Shown here in pieces: positions 36,011 through 44,968 of a DNA stretch of 64,000 bases; within the stretch, counting starts at the first letter, position 1; each line of letters starts with the position of its first letter. The position numbers were made by a program, and so were the translations under genes. The DNA comes from an uncultured SAR116 cluster alpha proteobacterium (GTDB taxonomy: Bacteria > Pseudomonadota > Alphaproteobacteria > Puniceispirillales > Marisalimonadaceae), in NCBI GenBank assembly GCA_902517275.1, contig CABYBQ010000001.1:24224-88223 (forward strand). Direction: 5' to 3'. The notes beneath the pieces were generated by a model. It did no database searches. It saw nothing but the letters and a program-made list of their open reading frames with translations, and had not been told where the DNA came from.

Positions 36011-36891
36011 AAATTTTAAAAGTAATTACCCTACAAAATAAGAAAATTAAATTAGATCTTTTACCTGAAATTGGTGGAAGAATTAGTAGTTTAATTTTTG
36101 ACGATTTTCATGTTTTACGTCCAATACCTCTCCATGATCTAAAGTCTATTCATTTGTTTAAAGGTGGCAGTTTTCCATTAGCTCCATTTTCTAATAGAAT
36201 TAAAAATGCAAAATTTATATTTAATGGATTAGAATATAACTTGAATCAAAATGCTTTTCCTCATGCAATTCATGGTCATGGATACTTAAGTGAATGGAGT
36301 ATTGTAGAACAATCAAATGCTTCTGTTATTTTAATTTATCGACATGAAGCAGACAAATTCGGTTGGCCTTGGTCATATCAAATAACTCAATCAATTTATT
36401 TGACTGCGATCTCATGCAAAATTGAATTAAAACTCCTGAATAATTCAAAAAACATCATGCCTTTTGGATTTGGGATACACCCATTTTTTAATTTTAATGA
36501 TGAGATTAAATTAAGCTTCAATGCTTCAAGAGAATGGGAAGGGCAACCAGAAGATTTTCCAACCAAAACCAAGCCTATAGAAAATAATTTTAATTTTAGA
36601 AATGGAAAAGCATTGTGGAATGATGAAAAAACGGTGTGTTATGAAAATTTTAGTGGAAAGGTTCAAATTATTTGGCCCAATAAAAAGAAAAAAATTACAA
36701 TGAAAGTGGATAAAATTTTCAACCATTTAATTGTCCATGTTCCAAAAGCAGAGGAATATTTTTGCATTGAGCCAGTAAGTCATCCAACTGACGGCTTTAA
36801 CTTAATGCAAGGAAAAAAAGAAAATATAGATTGCAAGTTTCTGGGACCAAATGAATACACAAGCGGTTTGATAGAGTTAGATTTAGAATAA
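36007..36891 (+). CDS. Aldose 1-epimerase (mutarotase) family protein
   Basis: Galactose-mutarotase-like beta-sandwich enzyme of 294 aa that interconverts sugar anomers. Motifs: FPLAPFSNRIKNAKF (about residue 60, conserved N-R), HAIHGHGYLSEW (catalytic-type His, about 93), FGFGIHPFFNF (second His, about 157) and the C-terminal YFCIEPVSHPTDGFN (catalytic Glu). The start overlaps the dehydratase stop by 4 bp (ATGA), so the two are co-translated. It would feed anomers of an imported aldose or uronic acid into the neighbouring oxidising enzymes. Confidence 0.88.
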   Translation: MKILKVITLQNKKIKLDLLPEIGGRISSLIFDDFHVLRPIPLHDLKSIHLFKGGSFPLAPFSNRIKNAKFIFNGLEYNLNQNAFPHAIHGHGYLSEWSIVEQSNASVILIYRHEADKFGWPWSYQITQSIYLTAISCKIELKLLNNSKNIMPFGFGIHPFFNFNDEIKLSFNASREWEGQPEDFPTKTKPIENNFNFRNGKALWNDEKTVCYENFSGKVQIIWPNKKKKITMKVDKIFNHLIVHVPKAEEYFCIEPVSHPTDGFNLMQGKKENIDCKFLGPNEYTSGLIELDLE

Positions 36892-36896
36892 TAGTT

Positions 36897-37793
36897 TTAT
36901 CCAAAAAAGGGAAATTGCATTCCTTTAACTCCAGGAACTTTCAAAGCAAATATTCCTCCTGCTAAAGGTTGTTTTTCTTCTGTTCCTCTAGTTATATCTT
37001 TTCCAATAGATGTGACATAAATAATATCTAGATCTTTCCCTCCAAAGGCAATTTTAGTAGGTTTCTCTACTGGCATTTTTATAATCATATCAATGTTGCC
37101 CTTTGGTGTAAGTCTTACTATTTCCCAACCAGAAACTCCAGCCATCCAATAACAACCGTCTGTGTCAACACAACCGCCATCTGGTCTACCTGCAGTATCC
37201 TTAGTATCAAAAAAAATACGTTTGTTAGACCAAATACCTTCATCTAAATCATAATCATATGCCCATATAGTTCTGATCCAAGGAGCACTATCAGATATGT
37301 AAGCTGTTCTACCTTCAGGTGAAAAAGCTAAGCCATTAATAGTATGAAAACCTGCCATAGTTTTTTTTGCTCTACCAGACTTATCAAGGCAATAAAGACT
37401 ACCTTTAGGTTCAGCATTTATATTTGAACCATTAATCGCCATTGTTCCGGCGTAGAACCTACCCTTTAAGTCAACGGTTCCATCATTAAATCTATTATCT
37501 AAAATATTATTCTCTGGATTATTTATGAATTTCATACCTTTATCATTTTGGTTTAATTCAAAAAAACCACTAGTAAGAGCTAATATAATATTAAGGTTCT
37601 TTTTAATTGCAAAACATCCAATTGGTTTACCAACATTTATAGTTTTATTTTTACCATTTATGGGATTGAACTTGTTTAGTTGGCAGTTATTTATATCAAC
37701 CCAGTAAAGATTTTGATCTGCAGTTGACCAAATAGGACCTTCTCCTAAATTTGCTTTTATATCTAACACGCAATCTACGTGAATGTTGTTCAA
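36897..37793 (-). CDS. SMP-30/gluconolactonase-family lactonase
   Basis: Six-bladed beta-propeller that hydrolyses aldono-lactones, 298 aa. Metal ligands are visible as Glu in ANLGEGPIWSTADQNLYWVD (here GEGPIW, about residue 18), Asn in TINGLAFSPEGRTAYISDS, and Asp in GRPDGGCVDTDGCYWMAG. The RFNDGTVDLKGRFYAGTM block is characteristic of the family. It lies convergent to the epimerase (5 bp between stops) and upstream of the TRAP genes on the minus strand, 39 bp after dctM. Expected role: opening of a lactone made from the imported sugar or sugar acid. Confidence 0.9.
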   Translation of the reverse strand: MNNIHVDCVLDIKANLGEGPIWSTADQNLYWVDINNCQLNKFNPINGKNKTINVGKPIGCFAIKKNLNIILALTSGFFELNQNDKGMKFINNPENNILDNRFNDGTVDLKGRFYAGTMAINGSNINAEPKGSLYCLDKSGRAKKTMAGFHTINGLAFSPEGRTAYISDSAPWIRTIWAYDYDLDEGIWSNKRIFFDTKDTAGRPDGGCVDTDGCYWMAGVSGWEIVRLTPKGNIDMIIKMPVEKPTKIAFGGKDLDIIYVTSIGKDITRGTEEKQPLAGGIFALKVPGVKGMQFPFFG

Positions 37794-37832
37794 TTTATTT
37801 TCTCCAAAATTACAAAAATTTAAATAAGATAA

Positions 37833-39113
37833 CTATTTTATTAAATTTGGTAAAGTTAAGGATATAGCAGGTATAAAAGTAGTAAGCATAAGTGCAATAA
37901 AGATTGCAAAATAAAATGGCCAAATTGTTTTTACAACTCGTTCAATTGGTACTTTACCAATTGCACAGCCGACAAAAAGACAGGCACCTACTGGAGGTGT
38001 ACATAAACCAAGTCCTAAGTTCATCATCAATACCATACCAAATTGAAGGGGATCCATCCCTAAAGATACAGCTAATGGTAAAAAAATTGGCGTGCAAATT
38101 AGGATCAATGCGGCCATATCCATAATCATTCCCAAGACTAATAACATTATGTTTATCATCAATAAAATAACAATAGGATTACTTGATATACCATTCATAA
38201 AGGTTATCATTTGGGATGGAACTTGATAAAAAGTTAACATGTAACCAAAAGCAGATGCACTAGCAACTAGTATCATAACCATAGATGTAGTCTTAACAGA
38301 ATTAATCACAGCAATTTTAAAATTTTCCCAAGTTAAAGCCCTATAAACAAAAACTGTAACTAGGAAAGCATAAAGAGTCCCAAATGCACCTGATTCTGTT
38401 ACTGTAAAAATACCTGATAATACTCCCCCCACTATTATAACTGCAGTAAACAGTCCTGGTAGTGCAGTTACAAAATGTAAAAATAGAGCATAGTATCCCG
38501 GAAAAACTTCTGATTTGTAACCTCTTTGAACAGCCACCAAGTAAGCAACTAAAGCTAAACAAACACACATGACAACGCCTGGTATTATCCCAGATAAAAA
38601 GAGTTGAGTGATTGACACCCCACCGCCAGTCGCAACAGCAAATAAAATCATATTGTGGCTAGGCGGTATCATGATGCCTGCAATAGAAGATGTGACAGTT
38701 ACATTTACCGCGTAGTCTTCGTCATATCCTTTTTCCTTCATCACTGGAATTAATATTGAACCAAGAGCTGAAACGTCGGCAACTGCTGATCCTGAAATTC
38801 CTCCAAAAAGCATAGATGCAAAAACGTTTACGACACCAAGACCTCCTCTTACAGCACCAACTGCAGAGGAGGCTAATCTAACTAACCTTACTGCTATACC
38901 TCCATGGAACATTAATTCTCCTGCAAAAATAAAAAAAGGAATGGCAAGTAAAGAAAAAACATTTATTCCAGAAATAATTCTTTGAAAAGCAATAATTAAG
39001 GGTAATCCTTCGAAGTAGAAAACTGACACTGCTCCAATGCCGAGAGCAAAGGCTACAGGAACTCCGATAACTACTCCAAAAGCAAAAATTCCCATCATTA
39101 TTAATAAGCCCAT
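37833..39113 (-). CDS. dctM: TRAP transporter large membrane subunit
   Basis: DctM-type sodium-driven permease of 426 aa with about 12 hydrophobic segments. Family landmarks: LLIMMGIFAFGVVIGVPVAFALGIG start, IPFFIFAGELMFHGGIA (about 57-73), FGGISGSAVADVSALGSILIPVM (about 100), TVTSSIAGIMIPPSHNMILFA (about 136) and NLGLGLCTPPVGACLFVGCA near the C-terminus. It follows dctQ by 10 bp and precedes the lactonase gene, so the order dctP-dctQ-dctM-lactonase forms one minus-strand operon. It moves the substrate bound by DctP across the inner membrane. Confidence 0.95.
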   Translation of the reverse strand: MGLLIMMGIFAFGVVIGVPVAFALGIGAVSVFYFEGLPLIIAFQRIISGINVFSLLAIPFFIFAGELMFHGGIAVRLVRLASSAVGAVRGGLGVVNVFASMLFGGISGSAVADVSALGSILIPVMKEKGYDEDYAVNVTVTSSIAGIMIPPSHNMILFAVATGGGVSITQLFLSGIIPGVVMCVCLALVAYLVAVQRGYKSEVFPGYYALFLHFVTALPGLFTAVIIVGGVLSGIFTVTESGAFGTLYAFLVTVFVYRALTWENFKIAVINSVKTTSMVMILVASASAFGYMLTFYQVPSQMITFMNGISSNPIVILLMINIMLLVLGMIMDMAALILICTPIFLPLAVSLGMDPLQFGMVLMMNLGLGLCTPPVGACLFVGCAIGKVPIERVVKTIWPFYFAIFIALMLTTFIPAISLTLPNLIK

Positions 39114-39123
39114 ATTTTCTACC

Positions 39124-39645
39124 TCATTTAGGCTTGATATTCTTAGTAATGGTACCTTTATAATTTAACAAATGACCAATCGAAAAAAGTAAAATTAATC
39201 CTCCACAAATCATAATAGGGACTGCTCTTAGTCCCTCAGGAATATGAATTAAAGGAATTTGTGTGCTCCATTTGAAAACAACTAATTTATAACTATATAC
39301 CATCATAACATAACCAAATATCATGAGCATAAAATGAGTTGTTAAGTCAAAAATAATTTTTAATACAATAGGCATTCTGTCTCTAAAGTAGGATACTCCT
39401 AAATGTGTTCTTTTGTGAATTCCTATAGCTGCACCTAAAAAACCAATTAGGACTACAAGCAAAAGAGAAACTTGTTCTACCCATGTTGGTGTAGAGTTTA
39501 AAACATATCTGCCATAAACCAACCAGCTGAAAATTACTGTCATCACAATCAGAGCAAATCCAGTTACAATATTACAAACGTAAGCAATTTTTTCTAGTAG
39601 GGTATTATAAATTTCTAATAATTTAAGAGATTTTTTATTGATAAT
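39124..39645 (-). CDS. dctQ: TRAP transporter small membrane subunit, apparent non-canonical start
   Basis: DctQ-type subunit with four helices. The only standard start, GTG 39546, would remove most of helix one. In frame upstream the sequence continues NKKSLKLLEIYNTLLEKIAY and VCNIVTGFALIVMTVIFSW, the usual DctQ N-terminus. From the upstream stop (TGA at about 39660) to 39546 there is no ATG, GTG or TTG. GGAGA lies 4 bp before ATT 39645 and 7 bp before ATC 39642, so an AUU or AUC start is likely (about 173 aa). The ATG at 39655 is out of frame and stops after six codons. Later blocks WVEQVSLLLVVLIGFLGAAI and HLGVSYFRDRMP confirm the family. Confidence 0.75.
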   Translation of the reverse strand: MINKKSLKLLEIYNTLLEKIAYVCNIVTGFALIVMTVIFSWLVYGRYVLNSTPTWVEQVSLLLVVLIGFLGAAIGIHKRTHLGVSYFRDRMPIVLKIIFDLTTHFMLMIFGYVMMVYSYKLVVFKWSTQIPLIHIPEGLRAVPIMICGGLILLFSIGHLLNYKGTITKNIKPK

Positions 39646-39675
39646 TAATCTCCATGTAAATATTTGTCAAATTTG

Positions 39676-39704
39676 TTATTGGCCATATTAAATATGGCCA
39701 ATAA
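39676..39704 (-). promoter_or_regulatory. 13-bp hairpin between dctP and dctQ
   Basis: A near-perfect inverted repeat with core ATTGGCCATAT/ATATGGCCAAT (39678-39688 with 39692-39702), extended by two pairs on the outside. No T-run follows on the minus strand, so it is not a normal intrinsic terminator. It lies 11 bp after the dctP stop. It probably protects the dctP part of the mRNA from 3' decay so that more binding protein than permease is made. Confidence 0.6.
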
Positions 39705-39714
39705 AATTAAAGTT

Positions 39715-40701
39715 TTATTTAGTATTTTTAATTAAGTTTACCAATGGAACTAAATCAGGATTCGCTGACAAGTATTTTGTGTGAACAGGCTTCATAGCGT
39801 CCATAAAAGCTTGCTTATTTGGAATTTCATTAAATTTAACCCCAGCTTTCATTACTTTATCACGGCTAGAAATAGCTCTTTTTTCCCACAAAGCTCTTTG
39901 TAATTCTGCTGATTCTCTTGCAGCTTCCTTTACAGCCTTTTTATTTTTAGCAGATAAGTTATTATATACTTTATCATTTATACATACACATTCAGGTATA
40001 ATTAAATGTTGAGAAAGTGAATAATATTTTGCTACTTCAAAATGACCTGTTGATTCATAAGAAGGCCAATTATTTTCAGCTCCATCAACCACACCGGTTT
40101 TTAGTGATTGGAAAACTTCAGAAAAAGCCATCGGTGATGGATTCCCTCCCAAAGCAGAAATCATTCCTGAGTATAGGTCGTTATTCATAACTCTTACCTT
40201 TAAACCTTTTACGTCTGATGGCTTCATAATTGGTTTTTTAGAATTGTAGAATGAACGGGCTCCTGAGTCATACCACGCGAGCGCAACTATTCCTATTTTT
40301 TCCATCCCAGCACTAATTTTGTCTCCTGCAGCACCATCTAAAGCTCTATGCATATGACCCATGTCCTTAAATATAAAAGGCAATGAAACTACGTTTGCCT
40401 CTGCAGCCATAGGCCCTATTGGACCAAGATTGAAGTTACCAATAGCTAGTCCTCCTACTCTAACTTGTTCAATAGCATCAGGTTGGTTTCCCAATACGCC
40501 TGAATGAAACATTTTTAAAGTAATCTCGCCGCCAGTTTTTTCCTTTAACAATTCGGCAAACTTGTCCATAGCTACAGTATTTGGATACCCTGGTTTATGA
40601 ATATTCCATCCACGCCATTCTTCTGCTATAGCATTTATTGATAAGGTTGAGGCAACAGCCAACGCCGACACACCTAAAATTATTTTTTTTAAATTTTTCA
40701 T
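39715..40701 (-). CDS. dctP: TRAP transporter substrate-binding protein
   Basis: Periplasmic binding protein of 328 aa. A Sec signal peptide with Lys-rich start and hydrophobic core (about 1-26, ending NAIAEEW) is clear. DctP landmarks: GLKVRVMNNDLYSGMISALG with the conserved carboxylate-binding Arg (about 152), PMAFSEVFQSLKTGVVDGAE, and ENNWPSYESTGHFEVAKYYS. This last block resembles uronate/aldonate-binding TRAP proteins, matching the neighbouring sugar-acid enzymes. GGGGAG gives a strong ribosome binding site. It heads the dctP-dctQ-dctM operon. Ligand identity is inferred. Confidence 0.93.
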   Translation of the reverse strand: MKNLKKIILGVSALAVASTLSINAIAEEWRGWNIHKPGYPNTVAMDKFAELLKEKTGGEITLKMFHSGVLGNQPDAIEQVRVGGLAIGNFNLGPIGPMAAEANVVSLPFIFKDMGHMHRALDGAAGDKISAGMEKIGIVALAWYDSGARSFYNSKKPIMKPSDVKGLKVRVMNNDLYSGMISALGGNPSPMAFSEVFQSLKTGVVDGAENNWPSYESTGHFEVAKYYSLSQHLIIPECVCINDKVYNNLSAKNKKAVKEAARESAELQRALWEKRAISSRDKVMKAGVKFNEIPNKQAFMDAMKPVHTKYLSANPDLVPLVNLIKNTK

Positions 40702-40808
40702 TTCAACTCCCCTATGAAAATTAATCTCTAATGGTGCGTTTGAAATGGTATAGAAGTCAACCTTTATTAATCTTATTCATTCAAATTAATTAAACTGATC
40801 ATATAAAA

Positions 40809-41840
40809 CTAGAATATTAATTGAACCTTCATACTATTTTCTTTTTCATCCATTGCAATTTTGAAACCTTGTTCGGCGTTTTGAAAAGGAATACTGTGAG
40901 TAATAAGAGGTTTAACATCAATTAGTTTCTTTTTCATCATCTTGACAGCTAATTCAAACTCCGAATGAAACCTAAATGATCCTTTAATATTTAATTCTTT
41001 TGTTGTTACAGAAACTAATGGCATAAGAACATCCCCGCCTAAACCCAGTTGTATTAAAGTACCTTTTGGTTTTAAACATTTAATAGCATCATTTATACCT
41101 GAGGCAGAGCCAGAACATTCAATTGCAAGATCAAAATAACCTTTGCCAACTTGAAATTTTTCAATTTGAGGATAGTTTTTTGAAGTATTTATTACTTTGT
41201 CTGCTCCTACTAAATTTGAGAATTTTAGTGCTTTATCTGAAATGTCAGTAACAAATATTTCTTCTGCTCCTGCACGTCTGGCCGATAAAACACTCAGCGC
41301 ACCAATAGGGCCAGATCCAATTATTAATACTTTTTTCCCCAAAACATCACCTGCTTGTTTTATTGCATGTAGACAAACTGCCAAAGGTTCTGCCATTGCC
41401 GCTTCTTCTGGTGAAAGATCGTCTGCTGGTATACATTGATAATCTTCAGCAATTAGTTTTTCCCTAAATGCTCCTTGAATATGAGGAAAGGGCATTGCAG
41501 AGCCATAAAATTTCATGTTTATGCAATGGTTCTGATTTCCTTCTAAACAGAATACACATTTGTTACATGGCCTAGAGGGTGATACTGATACGAGTTGTCC
41601 AACAGACAAGTTAGTTACTTTTGATCCTAATTTAGTAATATGGCCAGATACCTCATGTCCTAAAACCATTGGTTCTTTAAGCTTGATATGGCCGAACCCA
41701 CCATGTTTATAATAATGAAGGTCAGTTCCACATATACCCCCTGTTGCAATAGAAATTTCAACCTGATTAGAAGATAATTTTTCTAATGGATAATCGTCTA
41801 TTCTTAAGTCCATAGCCCCATGAATTTTTAATGATTTCAT
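40809..41840 (-). CDS. Zinc-containing alcohol dehydrogenase, L-idonate 5-dehydrogenase-like
   Basis: Medium-chain dehydrogenase/reductase of 343 aa. Catalytic zinc site: GGICGTDLHYYKHGG (Cys-x2-Asp, about 36) and GHEVSGHI (His-Glu, about 62). A structural zinc site is present as CNKCVFCLEGNQNHC (about 92-106). Cofactor loop: IIGSGPIGALSVL (about 172), followed by VTDIS, whose Asp favours NAD. The combination with YYKHGGFG and the C-terminal KPLITHSIPFQNAEQGF resembles IdnD and related polyol/aldonate dehydrogenases. It is upstream of dctP on the same strand (107 bp) and divergent from the gluconate-5-dehydrogenase-like SDR, which suggests oxidation of L-idonate or a similar acid. Confidence 0.85.
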   Translation of the reverse strand: MKSLKIHGAMDLRIDDYPLEKLSSNQVEISIATGGICGTDLHYYKHGGFGHIKLKEPMVLGHEVSGHITKLGSKVTNLSVGQLVSVSPSRPCNKCVFCLEGNQNHCINMKFYGSAMPFPHIQGAFREKLIAEDYQCIPADDLSPEEAAMAEPLAVCLHAIKQAGDVLGKKVLIIGSGPIGALSVLSARRAGAEEIFVTDISDKALKFSNLVGADKVINTSKNYPQIEKFQVGKGYFDLAIECSGSASGINDAIKCLKPKGTLIQLGLGGDVLMPLVSVTTKELNIKGSFRFHSEFELAVKMMKKKLIDVKPLITHSIPFQNAEQGFKIAMDEKENSMKVQLIF

Positions 41841-41952
41841 ATCGATTACCTATATTACAAATTCAGAACTTAAAGTTAAATTTTTGAAAGATGATTAGCA
41901 ATATTTTTATTATTTATATATATTTAATCTCTATTCAATTTGGAGATAATGA

Positions 41953-42723
41953 ATGACTACTGGGATTGAATTATTCAACTTAAAAGGTAAAAGAGCTCTC
42001 ATTACGGGGTCATCTCAAGGAATAGGTTATGCTTTAGCTAAAGGCCTTGATGAAGCTGGGGCAGAAATTATTTTGAATGGAAGGAATAAAGAAAAATTAG
42101 GTAAAGCGGCAAAAGCTCTTACCCCACAAAATAATTTGTATCAATTATCTTTTGATGTTACTGACCAAAATGAGACCGATAATGTTGTTAATAAATTTGA
42201 AAGCGAAATAGGCCCAATTGAAATATTAATAAATAATGCTGGAATGCAACATCGAGCACCACTCGAAGACTTTCCACCTGATATGTTTGAACAATTATTG
42301 AGAACAAATATTTCATCAATTTTTAACGTGAGCCAAGTAGTAGCCAGGCATATGATAAAAAGGGGCTCAGGAAAAATCATAAACGTAGCAAGTGTTCAAA
42401 CATCATTGGCAAGGCCAGGAATAGCTCCTTATACAGCAACTAAAGGGGCTGTAGGAAATCTTACCAAGGGAATGGCAACTGATTGGGCAAAGTATGGTAT
42501 TCAGTGTAACGCTATTGCACCAGGATATTTTGATACTCCATTAAATGCTGCTCTTGTTGCTGACAAAGAATTCACATCTTGGTTAGAAAAAAGAACTCCT
42601 ACTGGAAGATGGGGTAAAGTTGAAGAGTTAGTGGGTGCAAGTATTTTTTTAAGTTCCAACGCATCTAGTTTTGTTAATGGTCACACACTTTATATTGATG
42701 GAGGAATTACAGCCTCGCTATAA
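41953..42723 (+). CDS. SDR oxidoreductase, gluconate 5-dehydrogenase-like
   Basis: Classical SDR of 256 aa. TGSSQGIGYALAKGL (about residues 17-31) binds the cofactor, ILNGRNKEKL after beta-2 favours NADP, INNAGMQHRAPLEDFP is typical of the IdnO/gluconate 5-dehydrogenase branch, and the catalytic Ser-Tyr-Lys set is in NVASVQTSLARPGIAPYTATKG. The C-terminus NGHTLYIDGGITASL is standard. GGAGA precedes the ATG. Together with the divergent idonate-dehydrogenase-like gene it reproduces the IdnD-IdnO pair (idonate to 5-ketogluconate to gluconate). Confidence 0.86.
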   Translation: MTTGIELFNLKGKRALITGSSQGIGYALAKGLDEAGAEIILNGRNKEKLGKAAKALTPQNNLYQLSFDVTDQNETDNVVNKFESEIGPIEILINNAGMQHRAPLEDFPPDMFEQLLRTNISSIFNVSQVVARHMIKRGSGKIINVASVQTSLARPGIAPYTATKGAVGNLTKGMATDWAKYGIQCNAIAPGYFDTPLNAALVADKEFTSWLEKRTPTGRWGKVEELVGASIFLSSNASSFVNGHTLYIDGGITASL

Positions 42724-42882
42724 CTTATTTGTTATTTTAATATAACAAAAAATTAATAGATTAGTATCTGAAATAGTATTTTTAAAATATTAAATGTTAG
42801 AGGAAAAATCTCATAGATAATTTTTTAGAAATAAAAATCATAAAGATAAAAAAGTATCTTTTTAAAACTGTTTTATAAAATC

Positions 42883-44052
42883 CTATTTCAAAAGAATAGT
42901 TTCAGCTAAATTTGCCCAATATTCAGCGCCAATTGGTAATAGTTCGTCATTGAAATCATAGTATGGGCTGTGAAGTTTTTCTGCATCCTCACCTGCTCCT
43001 AGCCAAATGTAAGCTCCAGGTTTCTCTTTAAGCATATACGAAAAATCTTCAGAACCCATAGTTGGAGTTTCTTTAACATTGATCAAAGCTTCACCAAAAG
43101 TATTTTTAAAAATTTCTGATGCTAATTTTGCACTTTTTTTGTCGTTTATTGTTGATGGATATCCTGGCCTAATTTCAATGTTAACTTTGCAGTTAGAAAT
43201 TGCGCATGCGTTTAATGCAACTTTCTTAATCTTCTTTAGCATGTCATCTCTTATGATTGTATTGGTTGACCTCAGGGTTCCTCCAATTGTTACTGTATCG
43301 GGTATTACATTAAAAGCTGACCCACCTTCAATTTTAGTAAGTGATAAAACAGCATTTTTAAATGGATCTAATTGTCTTGAAATTAAACTTTGAAGAGCTG
43401 TAATAGTTAAACCGGCGGCTACCATTGGATCATTAGAATATTGAGGCTGTGCTGCATGCCCTCCTTTTCCTTCAATTGTAAAAATAATTATATCTCCCCC
43501 AGCCATTGCAAAACCCTCATGAATGACAGCTTGGCCTAGAGGTATTCCTGGCCAATTATGTATTCCCCAGACAGTGTCAATCTTAAATTTTTTAAAAAGA
43601 CCATCATTAATCATTGCCTTTGCACCTGCGTTGCCACCTTCTTCTGCTGGCTGAAAAATACAATAAACTGTTCCATGAAAATTTCGTGTTTCTGCTAGGT
43701 ATTTTGCTGCACCCAATAACATTGTTGAATGACCATCATGACCGCACGCATGCATAGATCCTTCATTTTTTGATGCATAGGGTAAATTAGTCTTTTCTGT
43801 CATAGGAAGAGCATCCATATCAGCTCTTATTCCTATTGCCTTTTTTAAATTACTATTTTTACCTCTTATAATTCCAACAATACCAGTCTTACCAATACCC
43901 TGATGCACTTCTATGCCAAATTCATTTAGCTTCTTTGAGATAAAGTCAGAGGTATCTTTTTCTTGGTACGCCACTTCAGGTTTTTCGTGGATACTATGTC
44001 GCCATTCAATCATTGTGGGAGTTATTTGTTTAATTTTTTGCTTGATATTCAT
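42883..44052 (-). CDS. M20D-family amidohydrolase (hippurate hydrolase-like)
   Basis: Metal-dependent amidohydrolase of 389 aa that removes acyl groups from amino acids. Motifs: IEWRHSIHEKPEVAYQEKDTS at the N-terminus, GIRADMDALPMTE (about 92-104), MHACGHDGHSTMLLGAA with the metal Cys and His (about 121), FQPAEEGGNAGAKAMI (Glu pair, about 152), and MGSEDFSYML with a C-terminal metal ligand. These fit the hippurate/IAA-amino-acid hydrolase group. It is divergent from the N-formylglutamate amidohydrolase gene with a 49-bp spacer, so both may be regulated together. Acyl specificity is unknown. Confidence 0.92.
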   Translation of the reverse strand: MNIKQKIKQITPTMIEWRHSIHEKPEVAYQEKDTSDFISKKLNEFGIEVHQGIGKTGIVGIIRGKNSNLKKAIGIRADMDALPMTEKTNLPYASKNEGSMHACGHDGHSTMLLGAAKYLAETRNFHGTVYCIFQPAEEGGNAGAKAMINDGLFKKFKIDTVWGIHNWPGIPLGQAVIHEGFAMAGGDIIIFTIEGKGGHAAQPQYSNDPMVAAGLTITALQSLISRQLDPFKNAVLSLTKIEGGSAFNVIPDTVTIGGTLRSTNTIIRDDMLKKIKKVALNACAISNCKVNIEIRPGYPSTINDKKSAKLASEIFKNTFGEALINVKETPTMGSEDFSYMLKEKPGAYIWLGAGEDAEKLHSPYYDFNDELLPIGAEYWANLAETILLK

Positions 44053-44101
44053 TTTTTATACACTCAATAATTAGGTATTATTTTAAAATTTGGAGCTTCA
44101 A

Positions 44102-44968
44102 ATGTTTGATAATATCCTAAACGTCGAAGGAGATGAAGGTCAATCTATTCCTTTAATAATTGATTCTCCTCATAGTGGCACTGAATATCCATTAGATTTC
44201 AATCATCAAGCAGAACTTTCAAAACTAAGACAAGCTGAAGATACTCATGTTAATGAGCTATATGAATATGTTTCATCTATTGGTGGAGTTTTTATAGAAG
44301 CTAAATTTCCAAGGTCATATATTGATCCTAATAGATCAGAAACCGATTTCATATTTGAAGATTTAAATGAAAAAAATAACAGTATTAGCGAAATAAAATT
44401 TAATCCCACTATTAAAAGTGAACTTGGCATTGGTTTAGTTTGGATAAAAATTCCTCCAAATGGAGAGCCAATGTATAAAGATAAAATTACACTAAAACAA
44501 TTAATGGATAGAGTTAATATATATCATAGACCATATCATAAAATACTTAAACACACACTAAACGAAACTTATAAAAATTATGGTAAGTTTTACCATGTAA
44601 ATGCTCACTCCATGCAAAATCAAGCTACAGCAATGTCAGATCAATCACAGGGCACAACAAGACCAGACTTTGTAATAGGAGATAGAGAAGGAACATCTTG
44701 TCATAGAAGGTTTACAGACCTAATTGTAGATTTTTTGAGGGGTTTAAACTACTCTGTAGATATCAATTATCCATATAAAGGTATGGAGCTTGTAAAAGCA
44801 TACAGTGATCCTTTGCAAAATAAGAATTCAGTTCAAATTGAGGTAAATAGAAAATTATATATGAATGAAGAAACAAGAAAAAAAACAGACAACTTCAAAA
44901 TTTTAAAAAAAGATTTAGAAAAACTAATTAATAAAATAAAAAAAGAAATTGATGAGGGTTACTTATGA
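44102..44968 (+). CDS. N-formylglutamate amidohydrolase family protein
   Basis: Zinc-dependent amidohydrolase of 288 aa in the HutG family, which releases formate from N-formyl-glutamate; relatives act on other N-acyl acids. Motifs: IPLIIDSPHSGTEYP (about 16-30), DTHVNELYEYVSSIGG, FPRSYIDPNRSETDF (conserved Arg-x-x-x-D-x-N-R) and VNAHSMQNQA (metal His). The frame extends to TTG 44090, but GGAG located 6 bp before ATG 44102 sets the start. It overlaps the following ABC ATPase gene by 4 bp (ATGA), linking it to peptide import. No other hut genes are nearby, so histidine breakdown is not implied. Confidence 0.88.
   Translation: MFDNILNVEGDEGQSIPLIIDSPHSGTEYPLDFNHQAELSKLRQAEDTHVNELYEYVSSIGGVFIEAKFPRSYIDPNRSETDFIFEDLNEKNNSISEIKFNPTIKSELGIGLVWIKIPPNGEPMYKDKITLKQLMDRVNIYHRPYHKILKHTLNETYKNYGKFYHVNAHSMQNQATAMSDQSQGTTRPDFVIGDREGTSCHRRFTDLIVDFLRGLNYSVDINYPYKGMELVKAYSDPLQNKNSVQIEVNRKLYMNEETRKKTDNFKILKKDLEKLINKIKKEIDEGYL

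Noticed and set aside
39634-39655. ATG 39655 as the dctQ start
   Set aside because: It is one base out of frame with dctQ and its own frame stops after six codons; an indel in the A-run downstream would not repair it because the stop comes first.
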